A stretch of 14,960 nucleotides of DNA from Modestobacter sp. (GCA_025963425.1 JAOPUQ010000439.1:1-14960); one strand, 5' to 3'. Positions 5,456 through 13,404 are shown, counted from the first letter of the stretch. Notes: a model not told the origin generated them from the sequence alone. Numbers and translations: made by a program.

Positions 5456-5854
5456 ATGGAGACCCTGCGCCACCTCGACGACCGACTGCTGACCGACGTC
5501 AATGACTTCGCCCGGCCCGCCGGCCGGCTGCACCCCGCGATCCTGGGCTACGCCACCGACGGGATCGTTGTCGCACGCCGACTCGGCCTCATCGCGGCCA
5601 CAGCGGCCCTCGTGATGGCCTTCGTGATGGCCTTCGCCCGCGTCTACGTCACCGCGCACGACCCCCGGGACGCCGTCGCCGGGCCCACCGTCGGGGCAGG
5701 TGTCGCCCTCGCCGGCTGGTGGCTGATCGCCGGACCGCTGACCATGGTCACCGAGCGACTGCGCCGCCAACCGGGCCGGCGAAGGGCCTCTCCTCAGCCG
5801 ACCCCGCACCTCCCCGCATCCTCCGGCAGGTCGTCGGATGGCCCAGGGCGGTGA
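5456..5854 (+). CDS. PAP2-family phosphatase-like protein with internal deletion
   Basis: The 132-residue frame begins like an actinobacterial PAP2 protein (DVNDFARPAGRLHPAILGYA, residues 14-33) and then jumps to the C-terminal catalytic motif R62-x5-H68-x3-D72 (RVYVTAHDPRD). The two earlier motifs of the phosphatidic-acid phosphatase signature (KxxxxxxRP and PSGH), with the helices between them, are missing. Usual proteins are about 200 residues or more. The deletion keeps the frame, and the stop overlaps the DedA start (GTGA), so translation of the operon is preserved although phosphatase activity probably is not. A 12-bp tandem duplication adds four residues just before the last motif. Family members remove phosphate from phosphatidate or undecaprenyl pyrophosphate at the outer membrane face. 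Confidence 0.7.
   Translation: METLRHLDDRLLTDVNDFARPAGRLHPAILGYATDGIVVARRLGLIAATAALVMAFVMAFARVYVTAHDPRDAVAGPTVGAGVALAGWWLIAGPLTMVTERLRRQPGRRRASPQPTPHLPASSGRSSDGPGR
5612..5635 (+). repeat. 12-bp in-frame tandem duplication
   Basis: GTGATGGCCTTC occurs twice in succession (5612-5623 and 5624-5635), encoding VMAF-VMAF before the final PAP2 motif. Family members usually have a single copy at this position, so it looks like a recent slippage event. Confidence 0.85.
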
Positions 5855-6534
5855 GCGCCCTGATCGAGCGGCTCCTCGCCGTTCCGGGATGGATCGTGCT
5901 GCTGGTCACCGGCTCGATCGTCTTCGCCGAGGACGCACTCTTCGTCGGCTTCGTGCTCCCCGGAGAGACCGTTGCCCTCCTCGCCGGCGTGGCCGCCAAG
6001 CTCGGACACGTCTCCCTCACCGGCGTCCTCGTCACGGTGATCGCAGCAGCGATCGTCGGTGACAGCGTCGGCTACCAGATCGGGCGCCACGTCGGCCCCC
6101 GCGTGCTCGATCGCCGCTTCCTCGACAAGCGCCGCAAGCGCCTGGACGACGCGCAGGCCTTCCTGTCCCGCCGCGGCGGGAGCGCCGTGTTCCTCGGTCG
6201 CTGGGTTGCCTTCTTCCGTGCTGTCATGCCCGCCCTGGCCGGCACCGCGCGCATGCCGTATCCCACGTTCCTGCTCTTCAACGCCGCCGGTGGTGCGGCG
6301 TGGGGCGCAGTTGTCGTGCTCGCCGGCTACGCCGCCGGGGCCTCCTACGCGCAGGTGGAGAAGAGCCTGGGTCGGGTCTCCGCACTGATCGCGCTCGCCA
6401 TCGTCGTCATCGCACTGCTCGTCCGGCGCGTCCGCAAGCACCGCGCGGAACGCACTGCCACCCGCGCCCCAGACGTGACCCACCCGGACCGTCGCCCCGT
6501 CACGGGCCGACGGACGTCGCCGGAGGCCCCATGA
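5851..6534 (+). CDS. DedA-family membrane protein
   Basis: The 227-residue protein shows the DedA (SNARE-associated) layout: an early E27 in FAED, the FVLPGE re-entrant motif at 34-39, GDSVGYQIGR at 70-79, then GRWVAFFRAVMPALAG at 116-131 with the two conserved arginines R117 and R123, and further membrane helices. The tail after about residue 195 is charged and cytoplasmic. DedA proteins move lipids across the membrane; some recycle undecaprenyl phosphate, others act on phosphatidylethanolamine. The GTG start at 5851 was chosen because it overlaps the PAP2 stop by four bases and sits directly before the first helix. The stop overlaps the next start (ATGA). Its place between a phosphatase and a glycosyltransferase favours a lipid-carrier role. 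Confidence 0.93.
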   Translation: MSALIERLLAVPGWIVLLVTGSIVFAEDALFVGFVLPGETVALLAGVAAKLGHVSLTGVLVTVIAAAIVGDSVGYQIGRHVGPRVLDRRFLDKRRKRLDDAQAFLSRRGGSAVFLGRWVAFFRAVMPALAGTARMPYPTFLLFNAAGGAAWGAVVVLAGYAAGASYAQVEKSLGRVSALIALAIVVIALLVRRVRKHRAERTATRAPDVTHPDRRPVTGRRTSPEAP

Positions 6535-7649
6535 GCACCACACTCGAGCCGCCACGCCGGCCGTATCGACGGCCCCGCGTGCAGCGTGTGCTCATCCTCA
6601 GCGGCAGCGTGGGCGCGGGGCACGACGGCGCGGCTCATGAGCTGGCCAGCCGGCTGCGGTCCACGGGGGTGGCCGCCGACGTCCGTGACTTCCTGGACGC
6701 ACTGGCGCCCTGGTGCGCCCGCCTCCTGCGCGACGGCTACACCAGAAGCGTCGGACACGCGCCGGCGGCCTTCGAGTTCCTCTTCCGGCACCTCGAGCAT
6801 CAGGGTCTCCTCTGGCGCGCCGAGGAGGCGATCTGCGCCGCCGGCGATCGGACGGTGCAGAGCTGGCTCGCCGAGACAGGGCCCGACGTCGTTGTCTCCA
6901 CCTATCCGCTGGCCAGCCAGTGCCTCGGAGACATGCGGGCCGATGGACGCTTGCGCGTTCCACTGTTCACCTATCTCACCGATCCCGCGGTGCACCGCAG
7001 CTGGGTACACCCTGCGGCGGACGGGCACCTGACGGTCACCGAGGCCACCGCGCGACAGGGTGCCGCCGACTACGGGGTGCCGATGGCCGCGGCCGGCCCC
7101 CTGGTCCCCGCGCGGTTCGCCGCTCCGGCGGTCCCGGCACGCTTGGCGCAGCTGCGCGCCGCCCTGGGACTGCCGCTGGGCCTGCCCGTGGCGCTGGTGG
7201 TAGCCGGTTCGCTCGGTGTCGGCGACCTGTTGCCCACCGTCCGGGCCGTCGCCGCGGCCGGGCTCGTGCCGGTGGCGCTGTGCGGCCGCAACGAGGCGCT
7301 ACGCCGGCGGGTGAGCGCCGAACCCGGTGCGCTCGGCCTGGGCTGGCGGGACGACATGGCGCAGCTCATGCAGATGTCCGACGTACTCGTGCACAACGCC
7401 GGCGGGCTGTCCTTCACCGAGGCACTCGTGACGGGGCTGCCCGCAGTCACCTACCGGCCGATTCCCGGCCACGGACGGGCCAATGCCGCCATGCTGGACC
7501 GCTCTGGCCTGGCGCCGTGGGCCCACTCACCGGCGCAGCTGGCCGATGCCGTGCACCAGCAGCTGGCTCGCGGTCGCATCCCGTGCCGGCTGCCCGACCC
7601 CACGGACACGGTGCTCGCCGCGCTCGTCCACCAGGCGCCGACCGCATGA
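6531..7649 (+). CDS. MGDG-synthase/GT28-like glycosyltransferase
   Basis: The 372-residue protein opens with LILSGSVGAGHDGAAHEL (GAGH at 28-31), the N-terminal signature of monogalactosyldiacylglycerol-synthase and MurG-type GT-B enzymes. It closes with the nucleotide-sugar site HNAGGLSFTEAL (288-299) followed by a PIPGHGRANAAML segment, where relatives have PxPGQExxN. It therefore probably transfers a sugar from a UDP- or GDP-sugar to a membrane lipid on the cytoplasmic face. Acceptors in the family are diacylglycerol or polyprenyl-linked intermediates. ATG 6531 has GGAGG upstream and overlaps the DedA stop. The stop overlaps the deacetylase start (ATGA). The sugar donor cannot be told from sequence alone. 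Confidence 0.9.
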   Translation: MSTTLEPPRRPYRRPRVQRVLILSGSVGAGHDGAAHELASRLRSTGVAADVRDFLDALAPWCARLLRDGYTRSVGHAPAAFEFLFRHLEHQGLLWRAEEAICAAGDRTVQSWLAETGPDVVVSTYPLASQCLGDMRADGRLRVPLFTYLTDPAVHRSWVHPAADGHLTVTEATARQGAADYGVPMAAAGPLVPARFAAPAVPARLAQLRAALGLPLGLPVALVVAGSLGVGDLLPTVRAVAAAGLVPVALCGRNEALRRRVSAEPGALGLGWRDDMAQLMQMSDVLVHNAGGLSFTEALVTGLPAVTYRPIPGHGRANAAMLDRSGLAPWAHSPAQLADAVHQQLARGRIPCRLPDPTDTVLAALVHQAPTA

Positions 7650-8362
7650 ACGGCCGGAACGTGGGCCTCACCGCGGCACTGGCCGCGGCCCTGACGTGCC
7701 ACGCCGCTCCTGCGCTGGTCGCTCGCGGGCCACTGCGCCGGGCAATGCCCCGGTTGGCCGGGCAAGGCCTGCCGGGTGGCCTGGCGTTGACCTTCGACGA
7801 CGGTCCGGATCCAGCCGGCACACCAGCGGTCCTCCGCACTCTCGCCGAACTGGACTGGACGGCGACCTTCTTCCTTCTCGGCGACCAGACCCGCCGACAC
7901 CCCGAGGTCGCACGGCAGATCGTCGCTGCGGGGCACGAGGTCGGCGTGCACGGCGACGTGCACCGCAACCACCTCTTCAGGTCGGCGCCGTGGGTGCGGC
8001 AGGACCTGACCCGTGCCTGCACCACGATCCGCACGGCCACCGGGACGCAGCCCCGGTGGTTCCGCCCGCCCTACGGCGTGCTCAGCGCCGGCTCGATGCG
8101 CGCAGCACGGGCCCTCGGGTTGACCCCGGTGCTCTGGACCGCCTGGGGGAGGGACTGGGAGCCTTCCACCGCCCAGCGGGTGCTCGACCAGCTGGTCCCG
8201 GACCTGCGCGAGGGCGCAACGGTGCTGTTGCACGACTCGGATTGCACCGGTGCGCCGGGGTCCTGGCGGGCCACCGTGGGTGCGCTGTCCCTGTTGGCCG
8301 CCGAACTCGACCGGTGCGGTCTCGCCGTCCGCCCGCTGCGAGAACACCTCGCCCCCGCCTGA
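7646..8362 (+). CDS. NodB-type polysaccharide deacetylase, membrane-anchored
   Basis: The 238-residue protein carries the carbohydrate esterase 4 motifs in order: TFDDG at 49-53 (catalytic base D51, metal ligand D52), H102-x3-H106 completing the metal site, RPPYG at 140-144, and LLHDSD with H196 near the end. A hydrophobic N-terminal segment (about residues 8-25) is either an uncleaved anchor or a signal peptide. CE4 enzymes remove N-acetyl or N-formyl groups from amino sugars in glycans or lipid-linked sugars. Here the gene is translationally coupled to a glycosyltransferase upstream and a transporter downstream, so a lipid-linked amino sugar is a reasonable substrate. Chitin or peptidoglycan remain possible. 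Confidence 0.93.
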   Translation: MNGRNVGLTAALAAALTCHAAPALVARGPLRRAMPRLAGQGLPGGLALTFDDGPDPAGTPAVLRTLAELDWTATFFLLGDQTRRHPEVARQIVAAGHEVGVHGDVHRNHLFRSAPWVRQDLTRACTTIRTATGTQPRWFRPPYGVLSAGSMRAARALGLTPVLWTAWGRDWEPSTAQRVLDQLVPDLREGATVLLHDSDCTGAPGSWRATVGALSLLAAELDRCGLAVRPLREHLAPA

Positions 8363-9267
8363 TGACCGCCGTCGGGCTCGCGCTGGCCTCGGCGCTGGCC
8401 TTTGCTTCCTCGACGGTCATCCAGCACCGAGCAGCAACCTCCGCACCGTCCACGTCCGGCCGCGGTGCCGCGCTTCGCCTTGCTGGGCAGTTGGTGCGGG
8501 ACAGCGGCTGGCTGGCCGGCCAGGCCGCCGCCGCGGCCGGGTTGCTCCTGCACGGACTCGCGCTCCGCTCGGGCCAGGTCGTCGTCGTACAGCCGGTGCT
8601 CTCGAGCGGTCTGGTTTTCTCCCTGGCCCTCGGAGCGTGGATCGACCGTCGGCATCCGGACCGTCCGCTGCCCGACGGGGGTCAGTGGGCCGCCGCCGGC
8701 CTGGTCGTCACCGGTCTCACCGTCTTCCTGCTGGCGGCTGATCCGAGGGGCGGCACCGCAACGGGGCGCCCAGGGGTGTTGCTTTCCAGCGTCGTCACGG
8801 TCCTGGCCCTGGCCGGGCTGGCGGCCCTGTGGTCCCGGCGAGCTACCGCGCCGCACCTTTCCCTCGTTCTGGGAGGGATAGCCGGGTTCGGGTTCGGGAT
8901 CACCGGCCTGCTGCTCAAGGACGTCGTGGGCCTGCCGGCGACAAGGTGGCTGCTCAGTTGGCCGCTCTACGCGCTCCTGGTGGTGGGTGCGGTATCGGTC
9001 GTCTCCGCGCAGTGGGCCTACCGCGCCGGCACCCTCATCGCGTCCTTGCCTGCAATGACCGTCCTCGAGCCGTTGGTGGCCATCGGCCTGGCGTCGCCGG
9101 CGTTCGCCGAGCGGCTGGCGCCCGGCGCGCTCGCGCACCTGGGACAGGCCCTCGGCGTCGTGATGCTCACCGGCGGCGTGTTCCTGCTGGCGCGCCGCAC
9201 CGCCCGGCGGTCGACCGCACCGAAGCCTGCCCCCGGCCGTCGGCGGGTTCGACCGTCACGCCGGTGA
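8362..9267 (+). CDS. DMT/EamA-superfamily transporter
   Basis: The 301-residue protein is almost entirely hydrophobic, with about ten membrane helices in two halves (first half about 1-125, second about 140-285) and an Arg-rich cytoplasmic tail. The opening GLALASALAFASSTVIQHRA and the VVVVQPVLSSGLVFSLAL segment are typical of actinobacterial DMT permeases. Members export metabolites, and the related ArnE/ArnF-type proteins flip lipid-linked aminosugars. The ATG shares one base with the deacetylase stop (TGATG), which makes it the last gene of the operon before the terminator at 9316-9357. The substrate is unknown, and the operon context favours a lipid-linked or envelope-related one. Confidence 0.88.
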   Translation: MTAVGLALASALAFASSTVIQHRAATSAPSTSGRGAALRLAGQLVRDSGWLAGQAAAAAGLLLHGLALRSGQVVVVQPVLSSGLVFSLALGAWIDRRHPDRPLPDGGQWAAAGLVVTGLTVFLLAADPRGGTATGRPGVLLSSVVTVLALAGLAALWSRRATAPHLSLVLGGIAGFGFGITGLLLKDVVGLPATRWLLSWPLYALLVVGAVSVVSAQWAYRAGTLIASLPAMTVLEPLVAIGLASPAFAERLAPGALAHLGQALGVVMLTGGVFLLARRTARRSTAPKPAPGRRRVRPSRR

Positions 9268-9315
9268 GCCTGCACGCCTCGCTCCGCCGTCCTCCGGTGT
9301 CACCCACCCCGAACG

Positions 9316-9357
9316 GGCTCCGGCCCCGACCCGCGGATGCGGATCGGGGCCGGAGCC
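9316..9357. terminator. Strong bidirectional hairpin terminator
   Basis: A perfect 14-bp inverted repeat (GGCTCCGGCCCCGA at 9316-9329 with TCGGGGCCGGAGCC at 9344-9357) has a loop that can itself form a further 4-bp stem (CCGC/GCGG). It lies between the convergent DMT transporter gene and the surface-protein gene and can serve both. Confidence 0.9.
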
Positions 9358-9375
9358 GTGCTGCTGGTGCGGGTG

Positions 9376-11133
9376 TCAGCTGGCGCGGCGCCGGGAGGCG
9401 ACGAGCAGACCGGCACCGGCGACGAGGGTCAGCAGACCCCCACCGACGAACGGCAGGGCGGAGAAGCCGGTGTAGGCCAGACCGCCGGCCGCGGTGACGA
9501 CCGCGGTGCCGCCGGAGACGGTCACCTCGACCACCAGGTAGCGCGGGTTGCCACTGGGGTCGACGCCGGCGGCGACCAGGTGGTGGGTGCCGTTGGCGAG
9601 GCTCGCGGGCAGGGTCACCGTGGCGGTGAAGTTGCCGGCCTCGTCCGCGACCGCGGTGCCGACCTTGGTGGGCGTGGAGTAGACGTAGAGGTCGACCGTC
9701 GAGTTGGGCAGGTAGCCGGTGCCCGAGAGGGTGATCTGCTCACCGGCGGTGAGGGCACCGTCGGTGTCGCTGCTGGTCATCGTGCCGCTGGACGCGGGCA
9801 CGGTGGCCGGGGCGGCCTGGGCCGGGACGACGCCGGTGTCGGCGAAGGCAGCCTCGCCCTGGTAGCCGTTGTCCGCGGAGACGCCGACGCTGTAGGCCAG
9901 GCCGGCCGGGACGCCGACGAGGCAGCTGCGCGCCGCCGCGTCCATGTCCGGGCAGAAGACCATGTCGGCGGAGCTCTGGGCACCGGTCGGGATCGCCCAG
10001 GCGGTGTAGCCCTCGACCTCAGCCGCGTCGGGGCCGACCGGGGGCGCCCAGGTGATGGTGATGGAGGAGGTGCCCACGGTGGCGTGCAGGTCGGTCGGCG
10101 CGGAGAGCACGTGCACCGGGGTGGCGGTGACGGCCTCGCTGGTCTTGCCGGGGCCGGCGGCGCTGGTGGCGCGGATCACGATGCTGACCTCGGCGCCGTT
10201 CTCCAGGTCGCTGACGGTGCCGTAGAGGGCCTCGTCGTTGCCGGTGCCCGGGGCGGTGGTCAGGGTGTCCCAGCTGTCGCCGTCGTCGAGGCTGTACTCG
10301 TAGCCGTCGGGCGCCTGGTAGGCGAACCCGTCCTCGTTCCTGCGGGGGTTGCCCTGGTCATCCGCGGTGTAGGGCGCGAAGAAGCGCACGGTGACCTGAC
10401 CGTCGCCGGCCTCGGTCTCGTTCTGCTGGACGTCCGGGGCCTCCGGCACGGCGCAGGCCACGCCGGTGCCGGTGATCAGACCGGCTCCGGTCTTGTTGGA
10501 GCCGCCGGTCTCGTCGGTCGCGCCGGCGAACCAGGTGTCGCCCAGGGTGTTCAGGCCGTCGACGCCGGTGTCGCCGGACCCGAAGCCCGCGGTCGCCCCG
10601 CCGCCGTCGCCGCCGGCCGCACCCAGCCAGCCGGTGCCGCCGTGCAGCTTCGCCAGGGAGCCGGCGCCGCCGCCGCCGCCGTACGTCGAGTTGGCGGTGT
10701 CAGTGTCGGCGTCGGGGTCGTACTCGGACCCGGCGGTGCCGTCGGCCGCGCCGGCCTGCGGGCCGGCACCAGCGGCGCCACCGGTCGTCGGCGTCGCGTT
10801 ACCGCCGGCGCCACCGGGGTAGAGGTCGAAGGACTGCCCGGCGGTGACCGCGGTGACCACGTGCAGCTCATCGGCCTGGTCGCCCGGCTGGCCACCCTCG
10901 ATGAGGTCGCTGCCGGCGCCACCCTGGCCACCGATGACGCGCCAGTCGATGCCGCAGATGCCGTTCGGGACGACGCCCGACGTCACAGCGCCGCCGGCCG
11001 TGGTGAACGTGAAAGAGGGGGCGGAGTCGGCCGCGGAGGCGACGCCGGTGACGCTGAGCACTGCAGTGGACAAGCCGATCGTCGTGGCGGCCAGCAGGCC
11101 GGCAGCGCGACGGGACGGAGACGTGAGACGCAC
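9376..11133 (-). CDS. Secreted Gly-rich / FN3 surface protein with LAYTG sorting signal
   Basis: The 585-residue precursor has a signal peptide (cleavage probably after ASA, residue 34) and a Gly/Ala/Asp-rich region from about 47 to 215. Two fibronectin type III-like domains follow (about 233-335 and 341-435), then an Ig-like domain (about 440-535) and a C-terminal sorting signal: LAYTG at 552-556, a hydrophobic segment, and the RRRAS tail. LAxTG is the motif used by actinobacterial class E sortases, so covalent attachment to peptidoglycan is expected. No sortase gene is in the window. The GTG start at 11133 has a GGGGG site about seven bases upstream. The Gly-rich part resembles the glycine-rich lectin-like segments of surface proteins, but no enzymatic motif is visible. 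Adhesion or matrix binding is an inference. Confidence 0.88.
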   Translation of the reverse strand: MRLTSPSRRAAGLLAATTIGLSTAVLSVTGVASAADSAPSFTFTTAGGAVTSGVVPNGICGIDWRVIGGQGGAGSDLIEGGQPGDQADELHVVTAVTAGQSFDLYPGGAGGNATPTTGGAAGAGPQAGAADGTAGSEYDPDADTDTANSTYGGGGGAGSLAKLHGGTGWLGAAGGDGGGATAGFGSGDTGVDGLNTLGDTWFAGATDETGGSNKTGAGLITGTGVACAVPEAPDVQQNETEAGDGQVTVRFFAPYTADDQGNPRRNEDGFAYQAPDGYEYSLDDGDSWDTLTTAPGTGNDEALYGTVSDLENGAEVSIVIRATSAAGPGKTSEAVTATPVHVLSAPTDLHATVGTSSITITWAPPVGPDAAEVEGYTAWAIPTGAQSSADMVFCPDMDAAARSCLVGVPAGLAYSVGVSADNGYQGEAAFADTGVVPAQAAPATVPASSGTMTSSDTDGALTAGEQITLSGTGYLPNSTVDLYVYSTPTKVGTAVADEAGNFTATVTLPASLANGTHHLVAAGVDPSGNPRYLVVEVTVSGGTAVVTAAGGLAYTGFSALPFVGGGLLTLVAGAGLLVASRRRAS

Positions 11134-11503
11134 GTCGGACCCCCATGAATAGTGGTGCCCGGATCGCCGGGCTACGTGAGTCCGGGAAGCGGACGCAGGA
11201 GCACTGGATCACTCGGCCAGTGCCCGGCGACGCGCCGCCGGGCCGATGGTGCGGCGCGTTATCGAATCGTTATGTGGGCACATTTGCGCAGGTCGTGGGC
11301 AGGATCAGCCGAACAATCGGACCGATTCCGAGCCGGAAAACCCGCGAATCCCGGCAACTACTGCCCGGAGGGCACGCTCCGGCCCCAGGTTCTGCAGGCG
11401 GGCATGATTGGGCGCGCACCGGTGTTCCCCAGATGACGGTCCGCGGCCAGCGCCGCGTCGACCTCCCCCCGCCAGCACCTCGACCCAAGGACACTCCCTG
11501 CCT
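11134..11503. promoter_or_regulatory. Divergent intergenic region with repeat elements
   Basis: These 370 bases separate the divergent surface-protein and helicase genes and should hold both promoters. I can see CGTTAT direct repeats at 11257-11262 and 11268-11273 (11-base period) in a locally AT-richer patch, and a palindrome AATCGG-A-CCGATT at 11315-11327. I could not assign -10/-35 boxes with confidence. The helicase frame is open further upstream (TTG 11408), but that extension shows no family resemblance. Confidence 0.4.
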
Positions 11504-13360
11504 GTGACCGTCCCCCCACCGTCCCCGAACCGCCGCCGCGAGCGCAGCACCGCCCGCGAGTCCGCGGCTCGCGACGCCGACCGCGCCGACGCGCGCGACG
11601 AGAAGCGCGCCCAGCAGATCTGGGTCGACGGCGCCGCCCCCTCCCTGCCGGTGCGGGCCTCCCGCCCCGAGGAGGTCGTGTTCCACCTCGGCCCCACGAA
11701 CTCCGGCAAGACCTACGACTCGCTGCTCGCCCTGGCCCGCACCGGGTCCGGCGTCTATGCCGCCCCGCTGCGGCAGCTGGCGCACGAGGCCTACGCCCGG
11801 CTGTCCGAGCAGCTCCCGCCCGGCACCGTCGGCCTGTCCACGGGCGAGGAGGAGATCGACCCGATGGCGCCCATCGTGTGCTGCACGGTGGAGAAGGCGC
11901 CCATGCGCGGCGAGCTGCTGGTCCTGGACGAGTCGCACTGGGTCGCCGACCCCGACCGCGGCCACCACTGGGCCCGCCTCCTGCTCACCGGCGACTACCG
12001 CGAGATGCACCTGATCTCCGCCGCCGAGGCCTACCTGCTGCTCAAGCCGCTGGTCGCCGACGCCAAGCACGTCACCGTCGTCAACCACAAGCGACTGTCC
12101 CGCCTCGACGTGCTGCGCGCCCCGGTACGCCCGAACGCGGTACGGCCGCAGACGCTCGTCGTCGCCTTCTCCCGCAAGGCCGTCTACGCCGTGGCCGCGG
12201 AGCTGGACCAGCACCGGCCCGGCAAGGTCGGCGTCCTCTACGGCGCGCTGCCGCCGGCCACCCGGCGCGAGGTCATCGAGCGCTTCACCAGCGGCGAGCT
12301 CGAGGTGCTGGTGACCACCGACGTCATCGGGCACGGCATCAACGTCCCGGCGACCACCGTGTTGTTCGCCGAGACGACGAAGTTCGACGGGACCGAGCTG
12401 CGACCGCTGCGCACCTGGGAGACCGCCCAGATCGCCGGCCGGGCCGGCCGCTACGGGCTCACCGGTCACGGCCAGGTCGGCATCCTCATCGGCGTCACCG
12501 GGCTCAAGCCGTCGTCCGGCCTGCTCATGGCCGGCGCCGAGGTCGCCCGCGGTGACGCGGTCAGCGACCTGCCCAAGCGCGCGCCGCGACTGCGGCCGGA
12601 GCTCGCCGACCTCGGCGCCTACGAGGCGGTCGACCTGCCCGAGGCGCTCACCCGGTGGATGGCCTGGGCCCGGGCCGCCACCCGGAACGAGGCGATGACC
12701 GCCGACGACGTGACCACGCTGGTGATGCGCGTGCAGGCCCTGCTCCCGCTGCTGCGCGGCCCGCTCGGCGCCGCCGGTGACCTCGACACGGTCTGGCGCC
12801 TGGTCAACCTGGCCATCGACTACAACCCGCCGCGGCGCACCCGCTGGCTGGTGCTGGCCCGGGCCGCCCTGGAGCACGCCGTCGGCCTGCCCGTGCCGCC
12901 GGAGACGGTGCTGCCCGACGTCCCCGTCGACGGCACCGTCGAGGAGTTCGAGCAGGCCGCCGCCGCCGCCCGCGACGCGCAGACCCTGCTCCGGCAGTTC
13001 CCGGGGGTCGGCGGGCTGAGCAGCGACGACGCCGCCTGGGTCGAGGAGGAGTGCGCCGAGAGCATCACCGAGCTGCTCCCCGGCGCCATCGCGCTGCAGC
13101 GCTCGGGCACCTGCACCGACTGCGGGACGGCGATCGCCCCGTGGTTCACCACCTGCAAGCCGTGCAGCTTCCGCGGTGCCGACCGGGGCGGCGACCGTCG
13201 TCCCGCCGGTCGCGGGCGCCCGTCGGAGGGCCACGCCCGCGAGGGGCGCCCGGCCGAGGCACAGGGCGGCCGCCGCTCCGGCGGCCGTTCGCCCCGGCGC
13301 GGCGACGCTCCCGCGGGCGGGCGCAGCAGCGGTCCGGCCAGGGGTGCGCGCCGGGGCTGA
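11504..13360 (+). CDS. SUV3-like superfamily 2 RNA helicase with zinc-ribbon and basic tail
   Basis: The 618-residue protein contains a Walker A motif GPTNSGKT (63-70) preceded by VVFHL, GVYAAPLRQLAHEAYARL as motif Ia, DESH (142-145) as motif II, VLYGALPPATR and VLVTTDVIGHGIN in the second RecA domain, and QIAGRAGR (309-316) as motif VI. These match the SUV3/SUPV3L1 family, the NTP-driven helicase of the mitochondrial RNA degradosome, better than ordinary DEAD-box proteins. After the helical C-terminal domain come C537-x2-C540-x10-C551-x2-C554, a likely zinc ribbon, and an Arg/Gly-rich tail of about 60 residues suited to nucleic-acid binding. RNA unwinding in decay or processing is the likely role. 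The GTG start at 11504 has AAGGA about 12 bases upstream, and a start a little further downstream is possible. Confidence 0.88.
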   Translation: MTVPPPSPNRRRERSTARESAARDADRADARDEKRAQQIWVDGAAPSLPVRASRPEEVVFHLGPTNSGKTYDSLLALARTGSGVYAAPLRQLAHEAYARLSEQLPPGTVGLSTGEEEIDPMAPIVCCTVEKAPMRGELLVLDESHWVADPDRGHHWARLLLTGDYREMHLISAAEAYLLLKPLVADAKHVTVVNHKRLSRLDVLRAPVRPNAVRPQTLVVAFSRKAVYAVAAELDQHRPGKVGVLYGALPPATRREVIERFTSGELEVLVTTDVIGHGINVPATTVLFAETTKFDGTELRPLRTWETAQIAGRAGRYGLTGHGQVGILIGVTGLKPSSGLLMAGAEVARGDAVSDLPKRAPRLRPELADLGAYEAVDLPEALTRWMAWARAATRNEAMTADDVTTLVMRVQALLPLLRGPLGAAGDLDTVWRLVNLAIDYNPPRRTRWLVLARAALEHAVGLPVPPETVLPDVPVDGTVEEFEQAAAAARDAQTLLRQFPGVGGLSSDDAAWVEEECAESITELLPGAIALQRSGTCTDCGTAIAPWFTTCKPCSFRGADRGGDRRPAGRGRPSEGHAREGRPAEAQGGRRSGGRSPRRGDAPAGGRSSGPARGARRG

Positions 13361-13404
13361 CCCGCCGAGCGCACCGGTCGGGCGCTGGGGGAACGTGGAG
13401 GACC

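Noticed and set aside
9337..11148. Plus-strand frame of about 600 codons opposite the surface protein.
   Set aside because: It is Gly/Val/Ala-rich shadow coding opposite a gene with a clear signal peptide, FN3 domains and sorting motif. It also starts inside the terminator hairpin.
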